This document shows positions 43,693 through 52,542 of a stretch of DNA of 64,000 bases, in pieces. Both the position numbers and the translations under genes were made by a program. The number at the start of each line of letters is the position of its first letter. Positions within the stretch are counted from its first letter, which is position 1. Under the pieces are notes generated by a model. It did no database searches. It saw only the letters and a program-made list of their open reading frames with translations, and was not told the origin of the DNA. Source of the DNA: CAADGY01 sp900696665 (GTDB lineage Bacteria > Acidobacteriota > Terriglobia > Bryobacterales > Bryobacteraceae); NCBI GenBank assembly GCA_035063885.1, contig JAPSFM010000003.1, positions 1 through 64,000 of the forward strand, written 5' to 3'.

Positions 43693-44862
43693 ATGAGCAA
43701 ACTATCGATTCGTGACCTCGATCTTAACGGTAAGCGCGTATTCATTCGTGTGGATTTCAATGTGCCGCTCGCGGCCGGTGGCCAGGAGATCACTTCCGAC
43801 AAACGTATTAAAGCCGCCATCCCTACAATCCGCTATGCGCTCGAACATGGCGCCGGCCTCGTTCTCGCCAGCCACCTGGGCCGTCCGAAAGGCAAGCCAA
43901 ATCCGGAAATGAGCCTGAAGCCGGTCGCAAAACGTCTTGAAGAGCTGTTGGGGAAACCCGTGTCCATGGCGCCGGATTGTGTGGGGGCGGAGGTGGAAGC
44001 GATGCTGCCTTCCCCGGGGCAGATCCTGCTGCTCGAGAATCTCCGCTATCACTCGGAGGAAGAGAAGAACGATCCGGAATTTTCGAAAAAACTCGCCGCC
44101 CTCGGCGACATTTACGTAAACGATGCGTTCGGTTCCGCGCACCGGGCGCATGCGTCCACTGTCGGGATGATCCAATACATGCCGAAAGCCGCGGCTGGGC
44201 TGCTGATGGAGAAAGAACTGGAATATCTTGGCAAGGCTACCACCAACCCGCCGCGTCCCTGTGTTGCCATTCTCGGCGGGGCGAAGGTATCCGATAAGAT
44301 CGAGGTCATTCAGAACCTCATGAAGCTCGTGGACCGGCTGCTCATTGGCGGCGCTATGGCATATACGTTTATTCGCGCGAAGGGTCAAGCCACAGGAAAA
44401 TCGCTGGTCGAAGAGGACAAGCTTGACCTGGCGAGGCAGTTGATGAGCGAGGCGGGGGACAAGCTGATGCTGCCGTGCGATCATGTCGTGGCAGCCGAGT
44501 TGAAGGAGGGCGCCGAAAATGAAGTAGTTCGGACCATCCCTGACAAGAAAATGGCACTCGACATCGGTCCTGACACGATTCGTGAGTACAAGCAGGTGAT
44601 CTCGACCGCGAAAACCATTATCTGGAACGGGCCCATGGGTGTGTTCGAGAAGCCTCCCTTTGACAAAGGCACCGTTGCGCTGGCCAAAGCCGTTGCGGAA
44701 TCGGGGGCGACTTCAGTGGTGGGAGGCGGGGATTCGGAAAAAGCAATCAAGTCCGCAGGCATCGCCGATAAAATCTCCCACATCTCTACGGGAGGAGGAG
44801 CTTCGCTCGAGTTCCTTTCCGGTATCGAGTTGCCCGGCGTGGCGGCCCTTACAGAAAAATAG
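43693..44862 (+). CDS. pgk: Phosphoglycerate kinase
   Basis: Cytosolic glycolytic enzyme that transfers phosphate between 1,3-bisphosphoglycerate and ADP. The 389-residue length is normal. Substrate-site motifs KRVFIRVDFNVPL, ASHLGRPKG and NDAFGSAHRAHAS and the nucleotide-binding end GGGDSEKAIKS...HISTGGGASLEFLSG are intact. The start follows TTTGGAG at good spacing. It stands without its usual partner glyceraldehyde-3-phosphate dehydrogenase in this window. A 90-bp gap separates it from the RND operon, and a candidate structured RNA lies downstream. Confidence 0.96.
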   Translation: MSKLSIRDLDLNGKRVFIRVDFNVPLAAGGQEITSDKRIKAAIPTIRYALEHGAGLVLASHLGRPKGKPNPEMSLKPVAKRLEELLGKPVSMAPDCVGAEVEAMLPSPGQILLLENLRYHSEEEKNDPEFSKKLAALGDIYVNDAFGSAHRAHASTVGMIQYMPKAAAGLLMEKELEYLGKATTNPPRPCVAILGGAKVSDKIEVIQNLMKLVDRLLIGGAMAYTFIRAKGQATGKSLVEEDKLDLARQLMSEAGDKLMLPCDHVVAAELKEGAENEVVRTIPDKKMALDIGPDTIREYKQVISTAKTIIWNGPMGVFEKPPFDKGTVALAKAVAESGATSVVGGGDSEKAIKSAGIADKISHISTGGGASLEFLSGIELPGVAALTEK

Positions 44863-45020
44863 CGGGCGACGGCGCCCCATATTGGTACTATCAAGTACCG
44901 AATCTGCAATTATTGCCACGGGCGGCAGTCCTGGAATTTTGCGTAAGTTATTGCTGTTATTGATTGTTTGAATTGGCCGGAGACTTGCTACCTAAACATG
45001 CGTGGGTACGCTGTTGAGGA

Positions 45021-45129
45021 AGGCTCAAGAAAAGATAAGGTTATCCTCGCCGATACCTCCGCAATAACTCAAAGCAAGAAACCTCCAGGACCCTGCCTTT
45101 ACACCCCACCAACCTGCTTTCTTGAGCCT
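45021..45129. other. Candidate structured RNA or mini-element bounded by 12-bp inverted repeats
   Basis: AGGCTCAAGAAA (45021-45032) and TTTCTTGAGCCT (45118-45129) are perfect complements 85 bp apart; pairing can extend another four bases past a small bulge (TTGA outside each arm). An inner helix, GTTAT with ATAAC, closes around a 19-nt loop. The element sits in the 288-bp gap after pgk and ends about 20 bp before the converging small membrane protein gene. It might be a small RNA, or a miniature mobile element with terminal inverted repeats. A weak promoter-like TTTGAA-N16-TACCTA lies just upstream on the plus strand. Confidence 0.4.
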
Positions 45130-45150
45130 CAACTCACGAAAAGAAGGCCT

Positions 45151-45567
45151 TTACAGCGGCGACTCTGATTCCTCAGGAACGATTTCCTCCTCAATCGGTT
45201 CCTGGAGATGGTAGTAGTATGTCGCTGCCGCCATCAGAACAGCCAGGGTGATTACGTATCCCAGCCATCGCAAAGACAGCCGGTTCCATGCGCGGTCTTC
45301 CAGCGTGCATGCGCGCGCCAGTTTCGTAACGGCGGCGGCAAACGACACGCCGAGCACCAGCTTGACGTGCCAGCCCATGATCTCAAAATGCCCGGGGCCG
45401 CCAATCAGGTACCACCCGATGAGCCCGGTGCCGAAACTGACTAGAAAAACAAGTACGTAGGCGATGCGTATTGTGCGTGCTGGTAGAAGCCGGACGGCGG
45501 AATCTTCGCGTGCGCCAACCGCAGCGGACTGGGATTGGTCGGCCTCCTGTGGCTGCTCCATGGGCAA
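45151..45567 (-). CDS. Small inner-membrane protein of unknown function
   Basis: A 138-residue protein with a charged cytosolic N terminus and three hydrophobic segments (about residues 33-55, 63-84 and 99-117), ending in an acidic tail (EEEIVPEESES). The middle contains GWHVKLVLGVSF, slightly reminiscent of heme-membrane proteins such as CopD or DUF2231-like families, but no diagnostic pair of histidines is clear. I do not recognise the family. It follows the Gfo/Idh gene by 24 bp on the same strand and may be read through from that operon. Confidence 0.6.
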   Translation of the reverse strand: MPMEQPQEADQSQSAAVGAREDSAVRLLPARTIRIAYVLVFLVSFGTGLIGWYLIGGPGHFEIMGWHVKLVLGVSFAAAVTKLARACTLEDRAWNRLSLRWLGYVITLAVLMAAATYYYHLQEPIEEEIVPEESESPL

Positions 45568-45591
45568 TGCTATATCAGATTAGCATCCGGC

Positions 45592-46743
45592 TCACCCTTC
45601 CAGGAGATCCAAATCGACCCAGCAGCGTTTATGCCAGGATTCAATGCCTTTCTCGGCAAGCTGCACGCCTTTGGCTCCCGCAAGCAGATCCCAGGGAAAC
45701 GGTTCGTCGTGGGCCACGTGCTTGAGGAACAGCTCCCATTGAACTTTGAAGGCGTTACTGTAGCCGCCGGTCTGCTCCGGAACTTTCTGCCAGCCATCGA
45801 AGAAGCTCAGCGGCTGCGGGATGTCCGGATTCCAGACGGGACGCGGCGTGGCGCCGTAAGGCTGAATCCAAACGTCCCGCAGGCCGGCAACGGCCGTGCC
45901 CTTGGTGCCGTCAATCTGAAGCGTGAGGAGGTCATCCCGGCGCACGCGCACCACCCAGGAGGAATTGAAGTGCGCGATGACGCCGCTGGCGAGCTGAAAC
46001 GTCGCATATACGGAGTCCTCGGCCGTACACTTGTAGGGCTTACCATCTTCGTCCCATCGTGTTGGAATATGAGTAGCGCCGAGGCAGGATACGGATTTCA
46101 CCTCTCCGAACAGGTTGTCGAGAACATATCGCCAGTGACAGAGCATGTCGATGATGATCCCGCCGCCCTCTTCCCTGCGATAGTTCCAGGACGGCCGCTG
46201 CGCCGGCACCGTGTCTCCTTCAAAGACCCAATAGCCGAATTCACCGCGCACTGAAAGGATGTCCCCGAAAAAGCCGAGCCGGTCCAAAGTCTTAACCTTC
46301 AGCAGGCCCGGCAGCCACAGCTTGTCCTGCACCACGCCGTTCTTCACGCCTGCGGCTTTGGCCTGCCGGTGCAGATCGAGAGCGACTTCGAGGCTGTCGG
46401 ACGTCGGTTTTTCGCAGTAGATGTGCTTTCCGGCTTTGATTGCCTTTGATACGTCTGGCGCGCGCCGGTTTGTGGTCTGCGCATCAAAGTAGACCGTGTA
46501 CTGCGGGTCAGCGAGTGCGTTGTCGAGGTCAGTGGTCCAGGGCAGGCCGCCGCACTCCGCCGAGATGGCTTGGAGCTTTTGGGCGTTGCGGCCCATCAGC
46601 AGCGGAGACGGCATGATCACGCCGTCCCTTGTCCTGATGCCGCCCTGCTGCATGATGCCGTAAACAGACCGGCGCAGGTGCTGGTTCAGACCCATGCGTC
46701 CGGTGACACCGTTCATAATGATGCCGATTTTGTGCGTAGTCAT
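45592..46743 (-). CDS. Gfo/Idh/MocA-family oxidoreductase, cytosolic
   Basis: NAD(P)-dependent sugar or inositol dehydrogenase of 383 aa. The N-terminal Rossmann half is somewhat unusual (IGIIMNGVTGRMG) but the catalytic Lys motif is clear in HIYCEKPTSDS, and the C-terminal alpha/beta domain includes GGGIIIDMLCHWRYVLD, with a His at the usual catalytic position. There is no signal peptide. It is the third gene of an operon with an unsaturated-uronidase-type GH88 enzyme and a cupin; oxidation or epimerisation of a released uronate or sugar acid is the likely role, by inference. Confidence 0.85.
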   Translation of the reverse strand: MTTHKIGIIMNGVTGRMGLNQHLRRSVYGIMQQGGIRTRDGVIMPSPLLMGRNAQKLQAISAECGGLPWTTDLDNALADPQYTVYFDAQTTNRRAPDVSKAIKAGKHIYCEKPTSDSLEVALDLHRQAKAAGVKNGVVQDKLWLPGLLKVKTLDRLGFFGDILSVRGEFGYWVFEGDTVPAQRPSWNYRREEGGGIIIDMLCHWRYVLDNLFGEVKSVSCLGATHIPTRWDEDGKPYKCTAEDSVYATFQLASGVIAHFNSSWVVRVRRDDLLTLQIDGTKGTAVAGLRDVWIQPYGATPRPVWNPDIPQPLSFFDGWQKVPEQTGGYSNAFKVQWELFLKHVAHDEPFPWDLLAGAKGVQLAEKGIESWHKRCWVDLDLLEG

Positions 46744-46749
46744 TTTCGT

Positions 46750-47199
46750 TTAGCCTTTCGGCCGGTCGGTGCATTGCGGTCTGGCGCCCGCTGGAAGCGG
46801 GGGCACGTCGACGCCGGCTTTAGGAAGTGTTCCCTCGAGCTCTTGACGCCAGTGGGCGACGTCGCCGGCCGGGCCATAGCAATAGAGCATCCGGCAAGGT
46901 ATGCTGCCGATATTTGTGAGCTGATGAAAAGCGCGGGGCGGAATATAGACGGCCTGGCCGGTGGAGAGGATTTGGCGTTCTTCTCCAAGGCACATTTCGG
47001 CCGTGCCTTCGATGATGAAATATATCTCTTCCTGTTCCTGATTGTGCCAGGGCACCTGTCCGCCGTCCGGCTCGAGAGTCACATGCCCAATGGAGAAGTT
47101 GGTGGCTTGAATAGGGCTTGCGCCTCCGGCCAGGTTCTGAGTGCGGCGGCGCGCCGGATAGGTTCTTCCGGCAATCTGTGAAAGGTCGGCAATGATCAC
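46750..47199 (-). CDS. Cupin-domain protein
   Basis: Small beta-barrel protein (149 aa) with the cupin metal-site motif HNQEQEEIYFIIEG (one of the usual His ligands is replaced by Gln) and the second motif PRAFHQLTNIG. The GTG at 47199 overlaps the stop of the GH88 gene as GTGA, so translation is coupled; the longer frame upstream lies inside that gene and is rejected. Cupins in glycan operons often isomerise or open sugar products, or act as sensors. Substrate unknown; the operon context points to uronate metabolism. Confidence 0.82.
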   Translation of the reverse strand: MIIADLSQIAGRTYPARRRTQNLAGGASPIQATNFSIGHVTLEPDGGQVPWHNQEQEEIYFIIEGTAEMCLGEERQILSTGQAVYIPPRAFHQLTNIGSIPCRMLYCYGPAGDVAHWRQELEGTLPKAGVDVPPLPAGARPQCTDRPKG

Positions 47200-48560
47200 T
47201 GAGTTTCGCTCCAAAATTTGTAATAGGGCTTGTTGGTAAGAATGCGCTGCACGTAAAGAGCAAGTTCCATAGCGTGATAGTCGCCCCACATGCACGCCTC
47301 CGCCGACGGAATTTTGCGTCCATCCGGAATTCTGTCCCATCCGTTTGGCCGGTGGTAAATAGAATGCAAAATGAGTCCCTGATGGTTCGGGTCGGTGCTG
47401 AGGTAGGGTTCGGCGAACAGTGTCCTGCATACGGTGAGCCCAGCCTTCCAGTACCGGTCGTTTTCGAGATACCGCCCGAGCCGTAACAGCCCCTGGGCCG
47501 CGATGACAGCGGCGGAACTATCGACCGGCTCATGATCGTTGAACGGGTCGGACGGGCGGCTGCGCCAGTCTTTCAGGTTTGCCAGCCCTGGGGCTCCTGT
47601 GTCCCAATAAGGTAAGCCATCGGAAGCGGTGGCATCATCTATGTAAAAATCGCAAACTGCCTCCGCCGCCTTCCGCATGAAGGCCTCGACGGGGCGACGT
47701 CCGCCGTGCGGCGCCAGTTCTTCATCGTCAACCGTCGCAACGAACTCGAGCTGTTCCGCGAATCCGCACATGGCCCAGGCAAGTCCGCGGGTCCAAGTGG
47801 TGAAGGGCGAATATCCCTGCTGCGAGTTCGGGCAGCGGTAGTTACCGTCGTTTGTATTGAAAATACTTTCGTGCGCAACTCGGCCACGGATGTCGTACGC
47901 GTCACGGCCTTCGCCATAATAAACCGAATACCGGGCGGTCGCGTGCGCGTGGTGAATGAGCCGGTCCAGAAGAGAAACTCGCCGGTCGTTCTCAGCGAGA
48001 AGCGCGTGTCCCAGGCGGTGGCTGACGGCCAGGGCGCGGATAGTGCGCATGGTGTCGACAAACAACGAATGCGGACCGTTGAAGGAGTAGATATAGCCGC
48101 CTCCGTCCTTGATGTTCGTCCAGCGTGAGGCCTGCACAGCGCCGGAACACTTCAACGCCAACTCATAGAAGCGCCGCTCCCACGGGTTCGATTCGATCCG
48201 GCCCTCTTGCATCAGGCGAAGCAAATTGCCATAGGTGCTGACATTATTGAAGCCGTGGTCGTGGACGCCGGTATGAGTAATATGTGGCGCCATGATGTCC
48301 ACGGTTCGCTGGCGGCCGATATCCAAAAAGGCTTGCTCACCGGTCGCATCGAATTCGAGAATCGCACAGCCGAACTGAAAACCCTGGGTCCATTCCGTCC
48401 AGCCACGGCTGGTGTACCGGCCGCCGGAGGTAAAAACAGGAGAGCCGCCGGATGGATTCGACGACGCTTCGATGGACCGGATCTTTACTGCGGCTGCCTC
48501 AAACAGGCGCCTTATGCCGGACTCGAGCGCGGGAACTGTGAGGTTAGTATCGATGATCAT
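47196..48560 (-). CDS. Glycoside hydrolase family 88, unsaturated glucuronyl hydrolase
   Basis: Cytosolic (alpha/alpha)6-barrel enzyme of 454 aa that releases the unsaturated uronate left at chain ends by polysaccharide lyases. The general acid is likely D169 (SLFVDTMRTI) and the second catalytic Asp D101 (VHDHGFNN), corresponding to D149 and D88 in the Bacillus enzyme. Conserved GWTEWTQGFQ and TWTRGLAWAMCG follow the family. No signal peptide is present, so oligosaccharides must be imported first. First gene of an operon with a cupin and a Gfo/Idh oxidoreductase. Its upstream region has a TTGACA box and a 10-bp tandem repeat. Confidence 0.88.
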   Translation of the reverse strand: MIIDTNLTVPALESGIRRLFEAAAVKIRSIEASSNPSGGSPVFTSGGRYTSRGWTEWTQGFQFGCAILEFDATGEQAFLDIGRQRTVDIMAPHITHTGVHDHGFNNVSTYGNLLRLMQEGRIESNPWERRFYELALKCSGAVQASRWTNIKDGGGYIYSFNGPHSLFVDTMRTIRALAVSHRLGHALLAENDRRVSLLDRLIHHAHATARYSVYYGEGRDAYDIRGRVAHESIFNTNDGNYRCPNSQQGYSPFTTWTRGLAWAMCGFAEQLEFVATVDDEELAPHGGRRPVEAFMRKAAEAVCDFYIDDATASDGLPYWDTGAPGLANLKDWRSRPSDPFNDHEPVDSSAAVIAAQGLLRLGRYLENDRYWKAGLTVCRTLFAEPYLSTDPNHQGLILHSIYHRPNGWDRIPDGRKIPSAEACMWGDYHAMELALYVQRILTNKPYYKFWSETQ

Positions 48561-48602
48561 GAAGTGTAAGTACTTATCTTAAGCTTCTATGACGGCGATC
48601 TT

Positions 48603-48622
48603 CAGCTAAATGCAGCTAAATG
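48603..48622. repeat. Two tandem 10-bp repeats in the GH88 operon promoter
   Basis: CAGCTAAATG is repeated twice without gap, one helical turn apart, between a minus-strand TTGACA (48633-48628) and the GH88 start at 48560. A palindrome TAAGTACTTA follows at 48567-48576. Both are candidate regulator-binding sites. Confidence 0.4.
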
Positions 48623-48699
48623 CTGCCTGTCAAGTGGAAACCAATTCGCAAGCCCTAGTAAATTATTGGTGAGTCGCAGCATTCGAGGAGAGAGACAGA

Positions 48700-51069
48700 G
48701 TGGATCCAGAGAAGAGGGCGGGCGACGCCCGGGCCGGTGTACTCGATGAATTGCAACGCATTAATGATCAGATCGATCGCGCGGTTGAGCTGGCCGGGCT
48801 CAAACCTCTGTTCTACAGGCTGGAAACCATAGCACAGGAATATCAAGGGGACGCCGAAATCGAGGCGATGGCGGTACTGGCACGCCAGCGTTTGATTGCG
48901 AAAGGGAGCCGGATGCGGGATCAGCCACTAGCCGATCCAGGCGCTGCTGAGCCTTCTGCAATCCCGACGCCGTTTCCAACCGCGGCGCCTCCTATTGTCT
49001 CTGACGTTATCCCTCCAGTGGCTCCTCCGGCGCAGGACGATAAGCCAGTCCGCCAGCCACCATCGCCTCCACCCCCTGCTGCTCCTTTCGTATGGAAACG
49101 GGCGCTGATCACCGGAAGCGCAATTGGGGTGGTGTTGTTCCTGATCGGCCTGTTTGCCCTTAGCCGGTTGCGTGATAGGGCGCCGGAGCAGGGCGCCACC
49201 GGTCCAGTTCGCGTCAGTGTGACCAGTGTTCCCGAAGGCGCTGCGATCCGTGTGGACGGTGAACTCCGGTGCGTCGCCGATTGCAGTTTCGACCTGCTTC
49301 CCGGCACCCACGAGATTGAAGCGCGGCTGGAAGGATATGAGACTCTTAAGAGAATAATCGACGCGCGAGCTGGTGAGCCGGTCAGCCTGAGCTTACCGCT
49401 TAGTCTGGAAGCCCAGTCCGTTCGCATTGCGGCGGATATGCTGTCCGGGGAAGTGTTGCTGGATGGAAATCCCGCCGCACGGCTTCAGGAGGGCCAGGCG
49501 TTGCTTGAAAACGTTCAACCCGGCAGCCATACGATCCGTATCGCCGGCGGCTCGGCGAGTGCCGAGTTCACTCTTGACGTCAATCCCGGCCAGGCTCCCT
49601 TGCTATCCGGTCCCATACGCACTCGAAACGTTCTGGCTGTCCTTGTTTCAAACAAAGGTAACCAGGCGCGGCTTTATACCAGCTCGAATCCCTGGAAGGT
49701 CTATATGGGCGGGCAGCAGGTGGGCGAAACGGCGCCGGCGGGAATCGGCCTGACGCCGCCTTCGCCCGGCGATCACGAATTGACTATCGGCGAAGGAAGC
49801 CAGCAGCGCAAGTTGATCGTGAACTTCGGCTCTGCACCTGTACTCGCGGTTTTCCTGAAGACCGATGTCAATGCCGGTACGCTGGTGGTCGCTACCGGAG
49901 AAGACGATGTGCAGGTGTTTCTGAACGGCAAGCTGCAGCGCCGCGCTACCGCCCGCGGGCAGTTGCGGATTCCCGGACTGCCTGTGAGGGAGTATGCCGT
50001 GCGAGTCGAAAAGGAAGGATACCAGGCATCCCCCGCTGAGCAGCGCGCCATCGTACGCAAAGGCGAAGAGACCCGCCTGGAGTTCCGCTTGCAGCCGCTG
50101 CCGCGCGTTGCTTCCCTCCGGATCAGCGGCGCCGCACCCGGAACGCAGGTATTTCTGGAACGTGAGCACATCGGTTCGGTACAATCTGACGGTACGTTTG
50201 CACACGAAGGAATCGCGCCGGGAAAACACACCGTCGAGATCAGGCGGCAGAGCTACATCCCCAGGCAGTTCCTCCGCGAGTTCCATGCCGGTGAAATCGT
50301 TGAGCTTCGCGGCTCGGAACTGACTATGGCTAAGCAGCCGGCAACACTACGCCTGGTTCTTGTGCCGCCGGATGCCATGGTGACGATTCGAGGCGCGAAG
50401 GAGACGCAAGCGCGTACGCTGAGCCAGCCATCGGCCGAGTTGCCGGAGGGTTCCTATTTCATCACCGCAACAGCACCTGGCCATAATCCACAATCTGTCA
50501 CCGTCCAGCTTTCCGCCGGGCAGCGTAAGACCGTGGAACTGCGCCTGCGTAAACAGGAAGCGCCTCCCGCACCAAAAGTATTGACTCTCGCTGATTGGCC
50601 GGGCGTGTGGGAGAAGAGAGAACAGTGGTTCGTTCGGAAAGGTGGCGGCTTCGTTCTGTTTCCGGTTACCCCGGCTGCGGGAACCTTCCTGTTCACGGCA
50701 ACCATGCTGAAGTCCACAGCCATATTTCGCGAGCGGCACCTGGAATGGGTGGTTGGGTTTAAGGACCCCAAAAACTACCTTGTGTTCGAGATCGATGACA
50801 AGAACTTGTCACGCAAGGAAGTGCGTAACGGCCGCGGCCGCGACTGGCCGAAAGTGCCGCACGGATTGAACCCGGATCAGAAGGTCTATACCATTTCCGT
50901 CGAGGTTGCACCGGGGCAGGTCACGCACCGGATCCGGAAGGGAGATGGGTGGGCCGTGCTCGACAAGATCGAGGAACAAGGCCGGGATTTCGATCGGGGA
51001 AGCTTTGGCTTTCGTATCGAAGGCAATGACGAAGTTGGTCTCAGGAACTTCAGTTTCCTGCCGAAGTAG
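48700..51069 (+). CDS. Membrane-anchored PEGA-repeat protein
   Basis: A 789-residue protein. The N terminus (1-130) is cytosolic, with a helical start and a proline-rich stretch; one transmembrane helix spans about 134-156. Outside the membrane lie at least four PEGA-type beta-sandwich repeats (VSVTSVPEGAAIRVDGE, then further copies near 235, 390, 470 and 550) and from about residue 630 a lectin-like domain (WVVGFKDPKNYLVFEIDD, RGSFGFRIEG) resembling the DUF1080/concanavalin fold. The architecture suggests a surface or periplasmic binding protein, perhaps linked to cell wall or glycan. GTG start with GGAGAGAG upstream. Its end overlaps the converging fused glycosyltransferase gene by 20 bp. 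Confidence 0.75.
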   Translation: MDPEKRAGDARAGVLDELQRINDQIDRAVELAGLKPLFYRLETIAQEYQGDAEIEAMAVLARQRLIAKGSRMRDQPLADPGAAEPSAIPTPFPTAAPPIVSDVIPPVAPPAQDDKPVRQPPSPPPPAAPFVWKRALITGSAIGVVLFLIGLFALSRLRDRAPEQGATGPVRVSVTSVPEGAAIRVDGELRCVADCSFDLLPGTHEIEARLEGYETLKRIIDARAGEPVSLSLPLSLEAQSVRIAADMLSGEVLLDGNPAARLQEGQALLENVQPGSHTIRIAGGSASAEFTLDVNPGQAPLLSGPIRTRNVLAVLVSNKGNQARLYTSSNPWKVYMGGQQVGETAPAGIGLTPPSPGDHELTIGEGSQQRKLIVNFGSAPVLAVFLKTDVNAGTLVVATGEDDVQVFLNGKLQRRATARGQLRIPGLPVREYAVRVEKEGYQASPAEQRAIVRKGEETRLEFRLQPLPRVASLRISGAAPGTQVFLEREHIGSVQSDGTFAHEGIAPGKHTVEIRRQSYIPRQFLREFHAGEIVELRGSELTMAKQPATLRLVLVPPDAMVTIRGAKETQARTLSQPSAELPEGSYFITATAPGHNPQSVTVQLSAGQRKTVELRLRKQEAPPAPKVLTLADWPGVWEKREQWFVRKGGGFVLFPVTPAAGTFLFTATMLKSTAIFRERHLEWVVGFKDPKNYLVFEIDDKNLSRKEVRNGRGRDWPKVPHGLNPDQKVYTISVEVAPGQVTHRIRKGDGWAVLDKIEEQGRDFDRGSFGFRIEGNDEVGLRNFSFLPK

Positions 51070-52492
51070 CGGAACTGTCAACGGCCGGATCTTCTTTGAC
51101 GGCTACTACGATCAGCGATGTAGGGGGCCATGGCAGATAGTTGTCGATGCGCTTCCAAAGCCACACGAGTCGGTCGAAGGTCCGTAGTTGGCCCGGACTA
51201 ATTATCCTGCGGCGCAATACCGATCCGTTAAGGTACCAGCCCGGACGCGAGATCCGGTTGAATGGGATCATCCGCTCCACTCTGAAACCGGAAGTTCGCA
51301 GGCATTTGCGGAGGTGTTCTTCGGTATAGCGGCGCGAGTGGCCGAGTGCCGCATCGAGTTCGTTATAAATTCCAGGGCCTTCGGGCACCAGAATGACCGC
51401 ACGTCCTCCATTGCAAAGCGCCATGCGTATATTCGCGAGTGCCTGGAGTTCGTTGTCCAGGTGTTCCAGCACGTTAAGACACACTACGGTGTCGACGCTC
51501 CCGGCAAGACCTCGAAAATCGCCGGAGCGGTTTAGATCACACGGCAGGGTCTGCAAGTTCGGGCGGTGATGGAGCCGCGCGCGCAACCGAGCGAGATGCT
51601 CCCTGTCGATATCGGCGGCGATATAACGTTCGCGCCGGGGAATCAGATGGCGTGTCAGATTCCCAATGCCTGCTCCGATCTCGAGTATGTTCCGGCCAAG
51701 GTAAGGGGAGATCGTTTCCGCCATCCATCTGTTGAATCGCGAGGCGCAGGCGAACGAATCGAGGATCTTCTGGCCGGGATCGTTGTAGAGATCGCTCGTG
51801 AAGGCGTAGCGCGCGATGACGAAGAATGCAGTCACGGCATCGGCGAAGGATATCTTCTTGCCTTCCTCGTAAGTCCTCCCATGGTAGTTGATGGGGGTCT
51901 CGTAGATCCGGGCCTGCCGCCGGGCCAGCTTTATGGTCAGTTCCGGTTCTATTCCGAACCGGTCGCTGCGTAAGGGAATACTCTTGAGCAGGGATGTTCG
52001 AAACGCCTTGTAGCAGGTCTCAATGTCGGTGAGGTTCAGGTCGGCGGCAATATTGCAGAACGTGGTTAGTAGATTATTCGCCAGGGCATGCCAGAAATAC
52101 AGAACCCGGCGCTCGCCCGCAACCAGGAAACGGGAACCGTAAACGGCGTCCGCCTTGCCTTCCAGAAGCGGATGGAGCAGCCGGAGGTAATCCCGTGGAT
52201 CGTATTCGAGATCCGCATCCTGTATGACGCAAAATTCTCCATGCGCATGTTCGAGCGCTGTTCTTACGGCTGCACCCTTTCCGCGGTTGGTGGCGTGCCG
52301 GATCAGCTTTACGCAGCCGGAGTGCCGTGCGGCGAATCGCTCCACTACTTCGGCGGAGTCATCGTTTGAGCCATCGTCGACAACGATGATTTCCTTCGCC
52401 ATCTGCCGCGGCAGAGGCGCGGCAAGCACTCTTTCGAGCAGCGCACCGACAAACTCCTCCTCGTTGTAGAGCGGAACGAGTACGGAAAGCAT
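51050..52492 (-). CDS. Glycosyltransferase family 2 fused to a SAM-dependent methyltransferase
   Basis: A two-domain enzyme of 480 aa. Residues 1-235 are a GT2 domain of the dolichyl-phosphate-mannose/DPM1-like type (VVDDGSND at 37-44, metal-binding DAD at 92-94, NRGKGAAVRTALEHA). From about 250 a class I methyltransferase follows, with the SAM motif LEIGAGIGN at 270-278 and AADIDREHL. No membrane segments are evident. A lipid-linked sugar may be made and then methylated, or the two halves may serve one surface-glycan pathway; this is inference. Such fusions occur in acidobacterial and other genomes. Confidence 0.86.
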   Translation of the reverse strand: MLSVLVPLYNEEEFVGALLERVLAAPLPRQMAKEIIVVDDGSNDDSAEVVERFAARHSGCVKLIRHATNRGKGAAVRTALEHAHGEFCVIQDADLEYDPRDYLRLLHPLLEGKADAVYGSRFLVAGERRVLYFWHALANNLLTTFCNIAADLNLTDIETCYKAFRTSLLKSIPLRSDRFGIEPELTIKLARRQARIYETPINYHGRTYEEGKKISFADAVTAFFVIARYAFTSDLYNDPGQKILDSFACASRFNRWMAETISPYLGRNILEIGAGIGNLTRHLIPRRERYIAADIDREHLARLRARLHHRPNLQTLPCDLNRSGDFRGLAGSVDTVVCLNVLEHLDNELQALANIRMALCNGGRAVILVPEGPGIYNELDAALGHSRRYTEEHLRKCLRTSGFRVERMIPFNRISRPGWYLNGSVLRRRIISPGQLRTFDRLVWLWKRIDNYLPWPPTSLIVVAVKEDPAVDSSATSAGN

Positions 52493-52542
52493 GAACCCGG
52501 TTATTATCGCTCAACAATGCGGGCGATCCGGCCAGGGTAAAG

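Noticed and set aside
44884..44899. Hairpin GGTACT-ATCA-AGTACC after pgk as terminator
   Set aside because: The stem is only six pairs and no T-run follows on either strand.
44968..45168. 66-codon plus-strand frame after pgk
   Set aside because: It has no ribosome site or known family and spans the inverted-repeat element, which is better explained as a structured or mobile element.
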